In this document: piece after piece, positions 16,608 to 25,850 of the stretch
Numbering within the stretch: position 1 is the stretch's first letter
Layout of the letters: each line of letters begins with the position of its first letter
Assembly: GCF_958439165.1 (NCBI RefSeq)
Contig: NZ_OY288143.1
Span: 1-36,437, forward strand
Length of the DNA: 36,437 nucleotides
From: an uncultured Hydrogenophaga sp.
GTDB taxonomy: Bacteria; Pseudomonadota; Gammaproteobacteria; Burkholderiales; Burkholderiaceae_C
Direction: 5' to 3'
Notes under the pieces: model-generated
What the model saw: only the letters and a program-made list of their open reading frames with translations
Database searches by the model: none
What the model was told of the DNA's origin: nothing
Made by a program: the position numbers and the translations under genes

Positions 16608-16645
16608 CCGGCAGAAACAGCGTGAATTGCGCCCGTTTCTGCCGG
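16608..16645 (+). other. Perfect 11-bp inverted repeat between clpP and clpX
   Basis: CCGGCAGAAAC (16608-16618) pairs perfectly with GTTTCTGCCGG (16635-16645). The 16-base loop can form an inner GCG/CGC stem. No T run follows, so it is not an ordinary terminator. It could modulate read-through or mRNA processing between clpP and clpX, or act as a protein-binding site. Confidence 0.6.
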
Positions 16646-16702
16646 CTTCGGCGGCCAGGTCATTGATCTATCATTGACATCACGATTCCGGAACACCCAT
16701 TC

Positions 16703-17968
16703 ATGGCCGACAAAAAAGCCGCCTCCAGCGAAAAAGCCCTCTACTGCTCGTTCTGCGGCAAGAGCCAGCACGAGGTCAAGAAGCTCATCGCCGGACCCTC
16801 GGTGTTCATCTGCGACGAATGCATCGACCTGTGCAACGACATCATCCGGGACGAACTGCCCGGCGTGGAGTCGGTGAAGGCCTCGGGCGATGAACTGCCC
16901 ACGCCCTCGCAGCTCAAGTCCAACCTCGACAACTACGTCATCGGCCAGGATCCGGCCAAGCGCGCACTGGCCGTGGCGGTCTACAACCACTACAAGCGTC
17001 TGCGCCACAAGCAGACCGCCCGCAAGGACGAAGTGGAGCTGGCCAAGAGCAACATCCTGCTGATCGGCCCGACCGGTTCGGGCAAGACCCTGCTGGCCCA
17101 GACCATGGCCCGCATGCTGAACGTGCCTTTCGTCATGGCCGACGCCACCACCCTGACCGAAGCCGGCTATGTGGGCGAGGACGTGGAGAACATCGTCGCC
17201 AAGCTGCTGCAGAGCTGCAACTACGACGTGGAGCGCGCTCAGCAGGGCATCGTCTACATCGACGAGATCGACAAGATCACCCGCAAGTCCGACAACCCGT
17301 CCATCACCCGTGACGTCTCGGGCGAGGGCGTGCAGCAGGCGCTGCTCAAGCTGATCGAAGGCACCATGGCCAGCGTGCCGCCGCAGGGCGGCCGCAAGCA
17401 CCCCAACCAGGACTTCCTGCAGGTCGACACCACCAACATCCTGTTCATCTGCGGTGGTGCCTTTGCCGGGCTGGAAAAGATCATCGAGAACCGCACCGAG
17501 GCCTCCGGCATCGGTTTCGGCGCCACCGTCAAGAGCAAGCAGCAGCGCTCCATCACCGAAGCCTTCAAGGAGATCGAGCCGGAAGACCTGATCAAGTTCG
17601 GTCTCATCCCCGAGCTGGTCGGTCGGGTGCCGGTGATCGCCGCCCTGGCCGAGCTCAGCGAGGACGCGCTGGTGCAGATCCTGACCGAGCCCAAGAACGC
17701 AGTGGTCAAGCAGTTCGCCCGACTGCTGTCCATGGAAGGTGCCGATCTGGAGGTCCGCCCGGCTGCGCTCAAGGCCATCGCCCGCAAGGCGCTGGTCCGC
17801 AAGACCGGCGCGCGCGGTCTGCGCTCCATCCTGGAAAACGCCCTCATCGACACCATGTTCGACCTGCCGGGCATGAGCAATGTCGAGAAGGTGGTGGTGG
17901 ACGAGTCCACCATCGAAGAGAACAAGCCCCCGCTTCTGGTCTACCGGGAGGCGGCCAAGCAGGCCTGA
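16703..17968 (+). CDS. clpX: ATP-dependent Clp protease ATP-binding subunit ClpX
   Basis: This 421-residue AAA+ unfoldase recognises tagged proteins, unfolds them and feeds them into ClpP. The N-terminal zinc-binding domain has C15, C18, C37 and C40 (YCSFCGK and ICDECID). The Walker A GPTGSGKT lies near residue 120, Walker B VYIDEIDK near 190, and the pore-loop GYVGEDVE and the IGFGA loop that docks ClpP are both present. Length is standard. It follows clpP on the same strand; the CATTGA direct repeat at 16661-16677 and TTGACA at 16674-16679 hint at a local promoter but no matching -10 box is convincing. Confidence 0.97.
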   Translation: MADKKAASSEKALYCSFCGKSQHEVKKLIAGPSVFICDECIDLCNDIIRDELPGVESVKASGDELPTPSQLKSNLDNYVIGQDPAKRALAVAVYNHYKRLRHKQTARKDEVELAKSNILLIGPTGSGKTLLAQTMARMLNVPFVMADATTLTEAGYVGEDVENIVAKLLQSCNYDVERAQQGIVYIDEIDKITRKSDNPSITRDVSGEGVQQALLKLIEGTMASVPPQGGRKHPNQDFLQVDTTNILFICGGAFAGLEKIIENRTEASGIGFGATVKSKQQRSITEAFKEIEPEDLIKFGLIPELVGRVPVIAALAELSEDALVQILTEPKNAVVKQFARLLSMEGADLEVRPAALKAIARKALVRKTGARGLRSILENALIDTMFDLPGMSNVEKVVVDESTIEENKPPLLVYREAAKQA

Positions 17969-18059
17969 AGCCTGCGGCGGCGCCCGTTGGACAACCCCAT
18001 CACCGGCGCGGTTGATGCCGCGCTCGCCAGCCCCATCTGGCCTTTTTGTCGAGGTTGAA

Positions 18060-20492
<2,433 letters not shown>

Positions 20493-20515
20493 AGACCGCG
20501 GCCAGGCCAGCCCGG

Positions 20516-20549
20516 AAAAATCCGCCAGCCCTTCCGGAGGGCGGTTTTT
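20516..20549 (+). terminator. Intrinsic terminator after lon
   Basis: CCGCC (20522-20526) pairs with GGCGG (20540-20544), flanked by five A and five T residues; an alternative GCCCT/AGGGC hairpin lies inside. It sits 24 bases past the lon stop. Confidence 0.85.
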
Positions 20550-20555
20550 CTGGGC

Positions 20556-20561
20556 TATAAT
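20556..20561 (+). promoter_or_regulatory. Consensus -10 box of the tRNA-Gly/tRNA-Cys unit
   Basis: A perfect TATAAT in the context TGGGCTATAATC lies 38 bases before tRNA-Gly. A -35 box at the right distance would overlap the lon terminator and is poorly matched, so activity may rest on the -10 and flanking bases. Confidence 0.65.
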
Positions 20562-20599
20562 CTCCGTTTCGGCGAGAGCGAAAGCACCTGCCGAAACAC

Positions 20600-20675
20600 G
20601 CGGGAATAGCTCAGTTGGTAGAGCGCAACCTTGCCAAGGTTGAGGTCGCGAGTTCGAATCTCGTTTCCCGCTCCA
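20600..20675 (+). tRNA. tRNA-Gly (GCC anticodon)
   Basis: A 76-base cloverleaf with acceptor stem GCGGGAA / TTCCCGC, anticodon loop TTGCCAA (anticodon GCC), T-arm around GTTCGAATC and encoded CCA (20673-20675). It reads GGC/GGU glycine codons. Confidence 0.96.
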
Positions 20676-20683
20676 GACACATC

Positions 20684-20712
20684 AAAAAAGGGAAGCGATG
20701 CTTCCCTTTTTT
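20684..20712 (+). terminator. Terminator-like hairpin between tRNA-Gly and tRNA-Cys
   Basis: Six A residues, the stem GGGAAGC (20690-20696) / GCTTCCC (20700-20706) with loop GAT, and six T residues give a textbook bidirectional intrinsic terminator. tRNA-Cys begins only 14 bases later, leaving no room for a promoter, so tRNA-Cys must be made by read-through. Confidence 0.85.
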
Positions 20713-20726
20713 GCAGCAACCGACAC

Positions 20727-20800
20727 GGCGCGATAGCAAAGCGGTTATGCAACGGATTGCAAATCCGTCTAGTCCGGTTCGACTCCGGATCGCGCCTCCA
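20727..20800 (+). tRNA. tRNA-Cys (GCA anticodon)
   Basis: A 74-base cloverleaf with acceptor stem GGCGCGA / TCGCGCC, anticodon stem ACGGA/TCCGT around loop TTGCAAA (anticodon GCA), T-arm GTTCGACTC and encoded CCA (20798-20800). Confidence 0.96.
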
Positions 20801-20809
20801 GTCACACTG

Positions 20810-20833
20810 AAAACCCGCCTCGGCGGGTTTTTT
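20810..20833 (+). terminator. Intrinsic terminator after tRNA-Cys
   Basis: AACCCGC and GCGGGTT form the stem around CTCG, followed by a run of six T residues. It also faces the 3' end of the minus-strand phosphate-binding gene and may work in both directions because A residues flank the other side. Confidence 0.9.
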
Positions 20834-20854
20834 GTTGCCCGTCGCCCGGAGCCC

Positions 20855-21949
20855 TCAGGGTGCCGTCGGGCCCGCTCCATCCACCATGCCGATGACCGGA
20901 ACCGGTACGCCGTCCTGGGTGCGGAAGCCGGTGAGCAGGGCGACGATGCGGGCCTGTGTGGCCACCGGCAGCGGCGCAAAGCCGGTGCCGGCCACGGCCT
21001 TGTCGCCCAGCAGGAAGGATCGGTAGAAAAAGCTCAGCGTGCGCGCTGCCCGCTCCACCGACTGCGGCCGGCTCGGCACCAGCACATAGGTGGCGGTGAC
21101 GATGGGCCAGGCGCCTGCGCCCTGCGTGGCCAGCAGCGATGTGGGGTTCAGCCCGCCCTTGAACAGGCCCCCGGCCACGATGGCGGCGCGAAAGGCCGGC
21201 AGGTCCGGCTTCACGAACTCGCCCCTCGGGTTGCGCAGACTCACCGCGGTGAGTCGGTCGCGCAGGGTGTAGTCGCTGGAGGCGTAACCGATGGCACCGG
21301 GTGTGGCCTTGACGGCCGCCACCAGCTTGCTGGACCCGTCGGCGCCGACGGTGCTGCCCGGCCAGCGGGCACGGCCTCCGTCGGGCTCGATCGGCGCAGC
21401 CTGCTCTGCAGCTGCCTGACGCAGGTACTGCACGAACACGGTGGTGGTGCCCGAGCCGTCGCTGCGCACCACCCGCTGGATGGGCAATGCCGGCAGTTCC
21501 AGGTCAGGGTTGAGCTGGCGGATGGCGGGGTCGTTCCAGCGCGTGATGCTGCCGGCCCAGATGCGGGCCAGGGTGGTTGCGTCCAGCTTGAGCTCGCCGC
21601 TGGCCACGCCGGGCAGGTTCACGAACGGCACGATGCCGCCAACGAGGGTCGGGAACTGGAACAGGCCGCGCTTCTCCAGGTCGGCAGCCGACAGGGGCAC
21701 ATCGCTCGCGCCGAAATCCACCGTGCCTTCGGACACCGCCTTCACGCCGGCCGACGAGCCTGCCGGCAGGTACCTGACCGGCTGGCGGGTCAGCCGGGTG
21801 TGGTCTTCGGCCCATTGCAGGTAGACCTTGGCGGGGAATGTGGCGCCGGTGCCGGTGATCGGCTCTTCAGCCCCGGCTGGGAAAGCCAGCCAGGTGAGTG
21901 CGGACAGCAGGACAGCGCGCCGCAGCGCGCAGGGCAGGGAAACGGACAT
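20855..21949 (-). CDS. PstS-like periplasmic phosphate-binding protein
   Basis: This 364-residue protein has a Sec signal peptide (about 27 residues, PAGA|EEP). The mature start ITGTGATFPAKVYLQWAE, the segment YLPAGSSAGVKAVSEGTVDFGASDVP (cited here as YLPAGSSAG and VDFGASDVP) and VRSDGSGTTTVFVQYL are the phosphate-binding signatures of PstS. It would capture phosphate in the periplasm for an ABC importer. No pstC, pstA, pstB or phoU is in the window, so it would supply a transporter encoded elsewhere or act as a sensor. It starts 13 bases after the stop of the PlcP-like gene and so shares its transcript and its PhoB-box-like promoter. Confidence in the family is high. Confidence 0.88.
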   Translation of the reverse strand: MSVSLPCALRRAVLLSALTWLAFPAGAEEPITGTGATFPAKVYLQWAEDHTRLTRQPVRYLPAGSSAGVKAVSEGTVDFGASDVPLSAADLEKRGLFQFPTLVGGIVPFVNLPGVASGELKLDATTLARIWAGSITRWNDPAIRQLNPDLELPALPIQRVVRSDGSGTTTVFVQYLRQAAAEQAAPIEPDGGRARWPGSTVGADGSSKLVAAVKATPGAIGYASSDYTLRDRLTAVSLRNPRGEFVKPDLPAFRAAIVAGGLFKGGLNPTSLLATQGAGAWPIVTATYVLVPSRPQSVERAARTLSFFYRSFLLGDKAVAGTGFAPLPVATQARIVALLTGFRTQDGVPVPVIGMVDGAGPTAP

Positions 21950-21962
21950 GGGAAAAAGAGGA

Positions 21963-22793
21963 TCAGGCAGCGGGAGCCAGCTGCTCGGGTTCGGGTAGGG
22001 TCTCGGTGCGGCCGGTGTCGTGCGCCTGTGCCCACTGGACGATCTCCAGCCGGCCGTCCATGTGTTCGACCAGCGCCGTGAGGCTCTCGACCCAGTCGCC
22101 GTCGTTGCAGTACAGGGTGCCGTCGATCATGCGCATTTCGGCACGGTGGATATGGCCGCAGACCACCCCGTCCAGGCCGCGCCGTCGGGCCTCGGCGGCC
22201 ACGGCGGCCTCGAACTGGGTGACGTAGTTCAGGGCCGTCTTGACCTTGAGCTTGAGGTACTGCGAGAGCGACCAGTACGGCAGGCCCAGGCGCGCGCGCC
22301 AGTGGTTGAGGTGGCGGTTCAGGCGCAGGGCGAGTTCGTACAGGTTGTCGCCGAGGTAGGCGAGCCAGCGGGCGCACTGGATCACGCCGTCGAAGTGGTC
22401 GCCGTGCACCACCCACAGGCGGCGGCCGTCGGCGGTGGTGTGCACCGCCTCCTGCTCGACCACCACGCCACCGAAGTGGTGACCCACGAAGTGGCGCGCA
22501 AATTCGTCGTGGTTGCCGGGCACGAAGACCACGCGGCAACCCTTGCGGGCCCGCTTGAGGATCTTCTGGATCACATCGTTGTGGGCCTGGGGCCAGAACC
22601 AGCGGCGGCGCAGCTGCCAGCCGTCGATGATGTCGCCCACCAGGTAGAGGTGCTCGCTCTGGTGGGAGCGCAGGAAGGCCAGCAGGGCCTGGGCCTGGCA
22701 GCCGGGCGTGCCCAGGTGCAGGTCCGATATGAACACCGCGCGGTACTGGGAACCGGGGCGTGGCAGGTCGTCGTCCAGATAGGGTTTGAACAT
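21963..22793 (-). CDS. plcP: PlcP-type phospholipase C (calcineurin-like metallophosphoesterase)
   Basis: The 276-residue protein has the two-metal phosphoesterase motifs SDLHLG (23-28), GDIIDGW (53-59), GNHDE (93-97), VHGD (129-132) and GHIH (213-216). Automatic annotation would call it UDP-2,3-diacylglucosamine diphosphatase (LpxH-like). Lineage-type segments such as HLGTPGCQAQALLAFLR, FWPQAHNDVIQKIL and YWSLSQYLKLKVK resemble Sinorhizobium PlcP, which removes headgroups from phospholipids to give diacylglycerol when phosphate is short; that comparison is from memory. ATG 22793 is chosen because an in-frame extension to 22892 would run through a PhoB-box-like repeat. Neighbours (PstS, Ugd, glycosyltransferase) support the lipid-remodelling role. 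Substrate is inferred. Confidence 0.72.
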   Translation of the reverse strand: MFKPYLDDDLPRPGSQYRAVFISDLHLGTPGCQAQALLAFLRSHQSEHLYLVGDIIDGWQLRRRWFWPQAHNDVIQKILKRARKGCRVVFVPGNHDEFARHFVGHHFGGVVVEQEAVHTTADGRRLWVVHGDHFDGVIQCARWLAYLGDNLYELALRLNRHLNHWRARLGLPYWSLSQYLKLKVKTALNYVTQFEAAVAAEARRRGLDGVVCGHIHRAEMRMIDGTLYCNDGDWVESLTALVEHMDGRLEIVQWAQAHDTGRTETLPEPEQLAPAA

Positions 22794-22852
22794 CGGGTTC
22801 CCGGTGTGTGATCCGGCTGGGCCGTGCATGCCGACGATGCTGCTGCAGCGGC

Positions 22853-22892
22853 ATGACGCGAGGGTGGCATTCACATGAAGGGCCCGTGACAC
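22853..22892 (-). promoter_or_regulatory. PhoB-box-like repeat array for plcP-pstS
   Basis: On the minus strand four heptamers start at 22892, 22881, 22870 and 22859, exactly 11 bases apart: GTGTCAC, CCTTCAT, ATGCCAC, GCGTCAT. All keep the CA of the PhoB half-site CTGTCAT/C and match 5-6 of 7 positions. The array ends 60 bases before the plcP ATG. Confidence 0.6.
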
Positions 22893-22908
22893 CCGTGCGG
22901 GCCGGTGG

Positions 22909-22948
22909 GGTTCACCGGCCTGTCATGCCGCCGCCAAGCCATTGTCAC
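22909..22948 (+). promoter_or_regulatory. PhoB-box-like repeat array for ugd
   Basis: On the plus strand heptamers start at 22909, 22920, 22931 and 22942, again 11 bases apart: GGTTCAC, CTGTCAT, CCGCCAA, TTGTCAC. The second is a perfect half-site and the fourth matches 6 of 7. The array ends about 42 bases before the ugd ATG. Confidence 0.6.
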
Positions 22949-22989
22949 AACGCACCGCAACCATGGCACCCACAACGCCGGAGGTGCTC

Positions 22990-24450
22990 ATGAAGATTGC
23001 AGTGGTGGGTGCGGGATATGTGGGCTTGGTCACCGCGACCTGCCTGGCCGAGCTGGGCAACGAGGTGGTCTGCGTCGACCGCGACCATGGCCGCGTCACC
23101 GTGCTGCAGGCCGGCGGGGTGCCGATCTACGAGCCGGGTCTGGACGACTGGCTGCGCCGCAACCTCGATGCCGGGCGGCTGCGTTTCACCACCCAGCTGC
23201 CGGCCGCGGTGCAGGCGGCCGAGCTGATCTTCATTGCCGTGGGCACGCCTCCGCAGGAAGACGGGTCGGCCGATCTGCAGCATGTGCTGGCGGTGGCCGA
23301 CCAGATCGGTCGCCACATGAACGGCTTCAAGGTGGTGATCAACAAGTCGACCGTGCCGGTGGGCACGGCGGACCGCGTGTCCCGGGTTCTGCGCGAGCGG
23401 CTGGCCGAGCGCGGCTGTGCTGACACCCACTTTGCGGTGGTGTCGAACCCCGAGTTCCTGAAGGAAGGTGCGGCCATCGACGACTTCATGCGGCCGGACC
23501 GCATCGTGATCGGTCTGCCGCACGGTGACGAGGGCCAGCAGGCCCGCTCGCTGCTGACCCGCCTGTACGCTCCCTTCAACCGCCACCACGAACGCACCAT
23601 CTGGATGGATGCCGCCAGCGCCGAGCTCACCAAGTACGCCGCCAACGCCATGCTGGCCACGCGCATCTCGTTCATGAACGATGTGGCCCGTCTGGCCGAT
23701 GCGCTGGGGGCCGATGTGGATGCGGTGCGCCGGGGCATCGGGTCGGACAGCCGCATCGGCCACAGCTTCCTGTACGCCGGCACCGGTTACGGCGGCAGCT
23801 GCTTTCCCAAGGACACCCGGGCCCTGGTGCACAGCGCTGCGCAGCATGGCCTGCGCATGCGGGTGGTGGAAGCCACTGAAGAGGTCAACCACCACCAGAA
23901 GGATCTGCTGGCCCGGCGGCTGTTCGATCGGCTCGGCCCGGACCTGCACGGTCGCCGCATCGGCGTCTGGGGGCTGGCCTTCAAGCCCAACACCGACGAC
24001 ATGCGCGATGCACCCAGCCGGCACATCGTGGCGGCCCTGCTGGCACGCGGTGCCGAGGTGCGGGCCCATGACCCGGTGGCCATGGCGGAGGCGCGGCGCG
24101 CGCTCACGGCCGACCTGGCAGCCGCCGGTCGGGCGGTCGCCCTCCACACGCCGCAGCACGGCTGCACCCGCCGCGTGCCGGGCAGCCTGGCCCTGGTGGA
24201 TTCGCCGCAGGAGGCGGTGGACGATGCCGACGCCCTGCTGGTGGTGACCGAATGGAAATGCTTCCAGAACCCGGACTGGTCGCGCACGGCGTCAACCATG
24301 CGGCAACCGCTGGTGCTGGACGGCCGCAACCTCTACGAGCCGGGCCTGATGGACGAGCTGGGTATCGAATACCACGGCATCGGCCGACGCGGCCAGGTCC
24401 GGCTGAGCGGTCTGGTGCGGCCGGATGACCGTCTGGTCTCGCCGGTCTGA
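22990..24450 (+). CDS. ugd: UDP-glucose 6-dehydrogenase
   Basis: This 486-residue cytosolic enzyme oxidises UDP-glucose to UDP-glucuronate with two NAD+. The N-terminus carries the Rossmann motif VGAGYVGL; the catalytic cysteine is C271 in YGGSCFPKD; the C-terminal domain opens with VWGLAFKPNTDDMRDAPS. GGAGGTG just upstream fixes ATG 22990. It is transcribed divergently from plcP and convergently with the glycosyltransferase gene, whose stop lies 13 bases past its own. PhoB-box-like repeats precede it, so it probably supplies UDP-glucuronate for a glycolipid made under phosphate limitation. Use for capsule or lipid A modification is the alternative, but no such genes are nearby. Confidence 0.93.
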   Translation: MKIAVVGAGYVGLVTATCLAELGNEVVCVDRDHGRVTVLQAGGVPIYEPGLDDWLRRNLDAGRLRFTTQLPAAVQAAELIFIAVGTPPQEDGSADLQHVLAVADQIGRHMNGFKVVINKSTVPVGTADRVSRVLRERLAERGCADTHFAVVSNPEFLKEGAAIDDFMRPDRIVIGLPHGDEGQQARSLLTRLYAPFNRHHERTIWMDAASAELTKYAANAMLATRISFMNDVARLADALGADVDAVRRGIGSDSRIGHSFLYAGTGYGGSCFPKDTRALVHSAAQHGLRMRVVEATEEVNHHQKDLLARRLFDRLGPDLHGRRIGVWGLAFKPNTDDMRDAPSRHIVAALLARGAEVRAHDPVAMAEARRALTADLAAAGRAVALHTPQHGCTRRVPGSLALVDSPQEAVDDADALLVVTEWKCFQNPDWSRTASTMRQPLVLDGRNLYEPGLMDELGIEYHGIGRRGQVRLSGLVRPDDRLVSPV

Positions 24451-24463
24451 TCCGTCGGGGGCT

Positions 24464-25711
24464 TCAGGCCGGATGGCCGGCAGCGTGGCGGGCCACCAGG
24501 TCCTGCCAGACGCCCTCGACGCGCATGGCCACCTGTTCCCAGCTGCGGCCCAGCGTGTCGGCGCGGGCCTGGTGGCGCAATGACCGCACCAGCTCTGCGT
24601 GGCGGGCGAGCCGCACGGCCTGCTCGATGAAGGCGGCGTCGTCGCCCCGGGGCACCAGCAGGCCGTTGTCCTCGTGGTGGATCAGCTCGGCCGCAGCGGC
24701 ATAACCGAAGGCCAGCACCGCCAGTCCGCTGGCCAGCGCTTCCGGGGTCACGTTGCCGTAGGTCTCGGTGACGCTGGGGAACACGAACAGGTCGGCACTG
24801 GCGTAGTGCACGGCCAGGTCATCACCGTGCCTGGCGCCGGCCATCACCGCGTCGGGGCAGGCCTGGGCCAGCTGTTCGCGTGCCGGGCCGTCACCCACCA
24901 CCACCAGCTTGAGGTCGGGCCGCGCCATGCGCATGGCGGCCCAGCAGCGCACGAACAGCTCGGGGTTCTTTTCCCGGGCCAGGCGGCCGACCCACAGCAG
25001 CACCGGGCTATCGTCCTCCACACCCCACGAGGCCCGCAGCGCGGCGCTGCGCCGTGCGGGATCGAAGCGGTTGGTGTCGATGCCGCGCCCCACCTGCAGC
25101 AGCCGCTCGAAGCCCTGCGCCGCCAGCTCCGACTTCAGGTCGGCCGAGGGCACCATGGTGCAGTCGGCCAGGTTGTGGAAGCGGCGCAGGTAGGCGGCAA
25201 TCGGTTTGCGCAGCCAGCCCATGCCGTAGTGCTGGCTGTAGGCATGGAAGTTGGTGCGGAAATCGGTGCTGACCGGCAGCCGCAGCTTGCGCGCGGCCTG
25301 CACCGCCGACCAGCCCAGCGGCCCTTCGGTGGCCACATGCACCAGGTCGGGCCGGTGGCGGGTCCAGCGGGCCACCAGTGCGCGCTTCATGGGCAGGCCC
25401 ATGCGCAGCTGGGGATAGTTGGGGATGGGCAGGCTGCGCACCAGCAGCTCGGCGCGTTCCATGCCGCCCGGGGCATCCCAGGGCCCGTCGTGGGCCGGCT
25501 GCCGGGGCCGCACCAGCCGGATCTGGTGGTTGCGCGCCTGCAGCCGCTGCACCAGCTGCTGCAGGGTGAGGGCCACGCCGTTCACCTCGGGCGGGTAGGT
25601 TTCGGTCACCACGGCCACCCGCAGGCTGGGGCTGGCAACGGGCAGGTGTTCGACCAGCAGGTCGTCGAAGGGTGCGGTCGTGTGCATGGGCATGGGCACG
25701 GGCATGTTCAT
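24464..25711 (-). CDS. GT4 family glycosyltransferase, Agt-like (putative diacylglycerol glycosyltransferase)
   Basis: This protein of about 415 residues has two Rossmann-like domains (GT-B fold). The N-terminal domain starts with VAVVTETYPPEVNGVALTL; the nucleotide-sugar site carries LWVGRLAREKNPELF, VVGDGPAREQL and the E-x7-E motif ETYGNVTPE. The overall pattern resembles the MgtA/SqdX/Agt group, which glycosylates diacylglycerol or mannosyl lipids. With a PlcP-like enzyme and Ugd adjacent, transfer of glucose or glucuronate to diacylglycerol is the best guess; the acceptor is inferred. Starts at 25711, 25705 or 25687 are possible. A longer frame to 25768 would cross the PhoB-box-like sites and is rejected. 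Confidence 0.78.
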   Translation of the reverse strand: MNMPVPMPMHTTAPFDDLLVEHLPVASPSLRVAVVTETYPPEVNGVALTLQQLVQRLQARNHQIRLVRPRQPAHDGPWDAPGGMERAELLVRSLPIPNYPQLRMGLPMKRALVARWTRHRPDLVHVATEGPLGWSAVQAARKLRLPVSTDFRTNFHAYSQHYGMGWLRKPIAAYLRRFHNLADCTMVPSADLKSELAAQGFERLLQVGRGIDTNRFDPARRSAALRASWGVEDDSPVLLWVGRLAREKNPELFVRCWAAMRMARPDLKLVVVGDGPAREQLAQACPDAVMAGARHGDDLAVHYASADLFVFPSVTETYGNVTPEALASGLAVLAFGYAAAAELIHHEDNGLLVPRGDDAAFIEQAVRLARHAELVRSLRHQARADTLGRSWEQVAMRVEGVWQDLVARHAAGHPA

Positions 25712-25733
25712 GGCCCGATGCTGCCGGCCGGGC

Positions 25734-25751
25734 ATAACAGCCGCATGACAG
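25734..25751 (-). promoter_or_regulatory. PhoB box for the glycosyltransferase gene
   Basis: On the minus strand CTGTCAT (25751-25745) and CTGTTAT (25740-25734) are separated by four bases, the exact layout of a canonical two-repeat Pho box. It lies 23-47 bases before the candidate start codons. Confidence 0.65.
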
Positions 25752-25761
25752 GCCACAGCGC

Positions 25762-25801
25762 CTGTCACGCAAGATGCACCGGTCTGTCAACGGTCTTACA
25801 C
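25762..25801 (+). promoter_or_regulatory. PhoB-box-like repeat array for the Mpo1-like gene
   Basis: On the plus strand heptamers start at 25762, 25773, 25784 and 25795 (11-base steps): CTGTCAC, GATGCAC, CTGTCAA, CTTACAC. The first is a perfect half-site, the third matches 6 of 7, the fourth 5 of 7 and the second only 3 of 7. The array ends about 49 bases before the GTG start. Confidence 0.6.
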
Positions 25802-25850
25802 GGACGCTCGCGAGCATGCGGTCACCTTCGTCGTATGGAGACCCCTGATC

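Noticed and set aside
16661..16700. clpX promoter using TTGACA at 16674-16679
   Set aside because: No acceptable -10 box lies 16-18 bases downstream; the correct position falls on the start of clpX.
20600..20860. tRNA cluster as an integration site for a mobile element
   Set aside because: No integrase, no repeated tRNA 3' end and no change in composition are visible next to the tRNAs.
22794..22892. N-terminal extension of the PlcP-like protein
   Set aside because: Those codons coincide with four 11-bp-phased PhoB-like heptamers and show no family homology; conserved sequence begins soon after the ATG at 22793.
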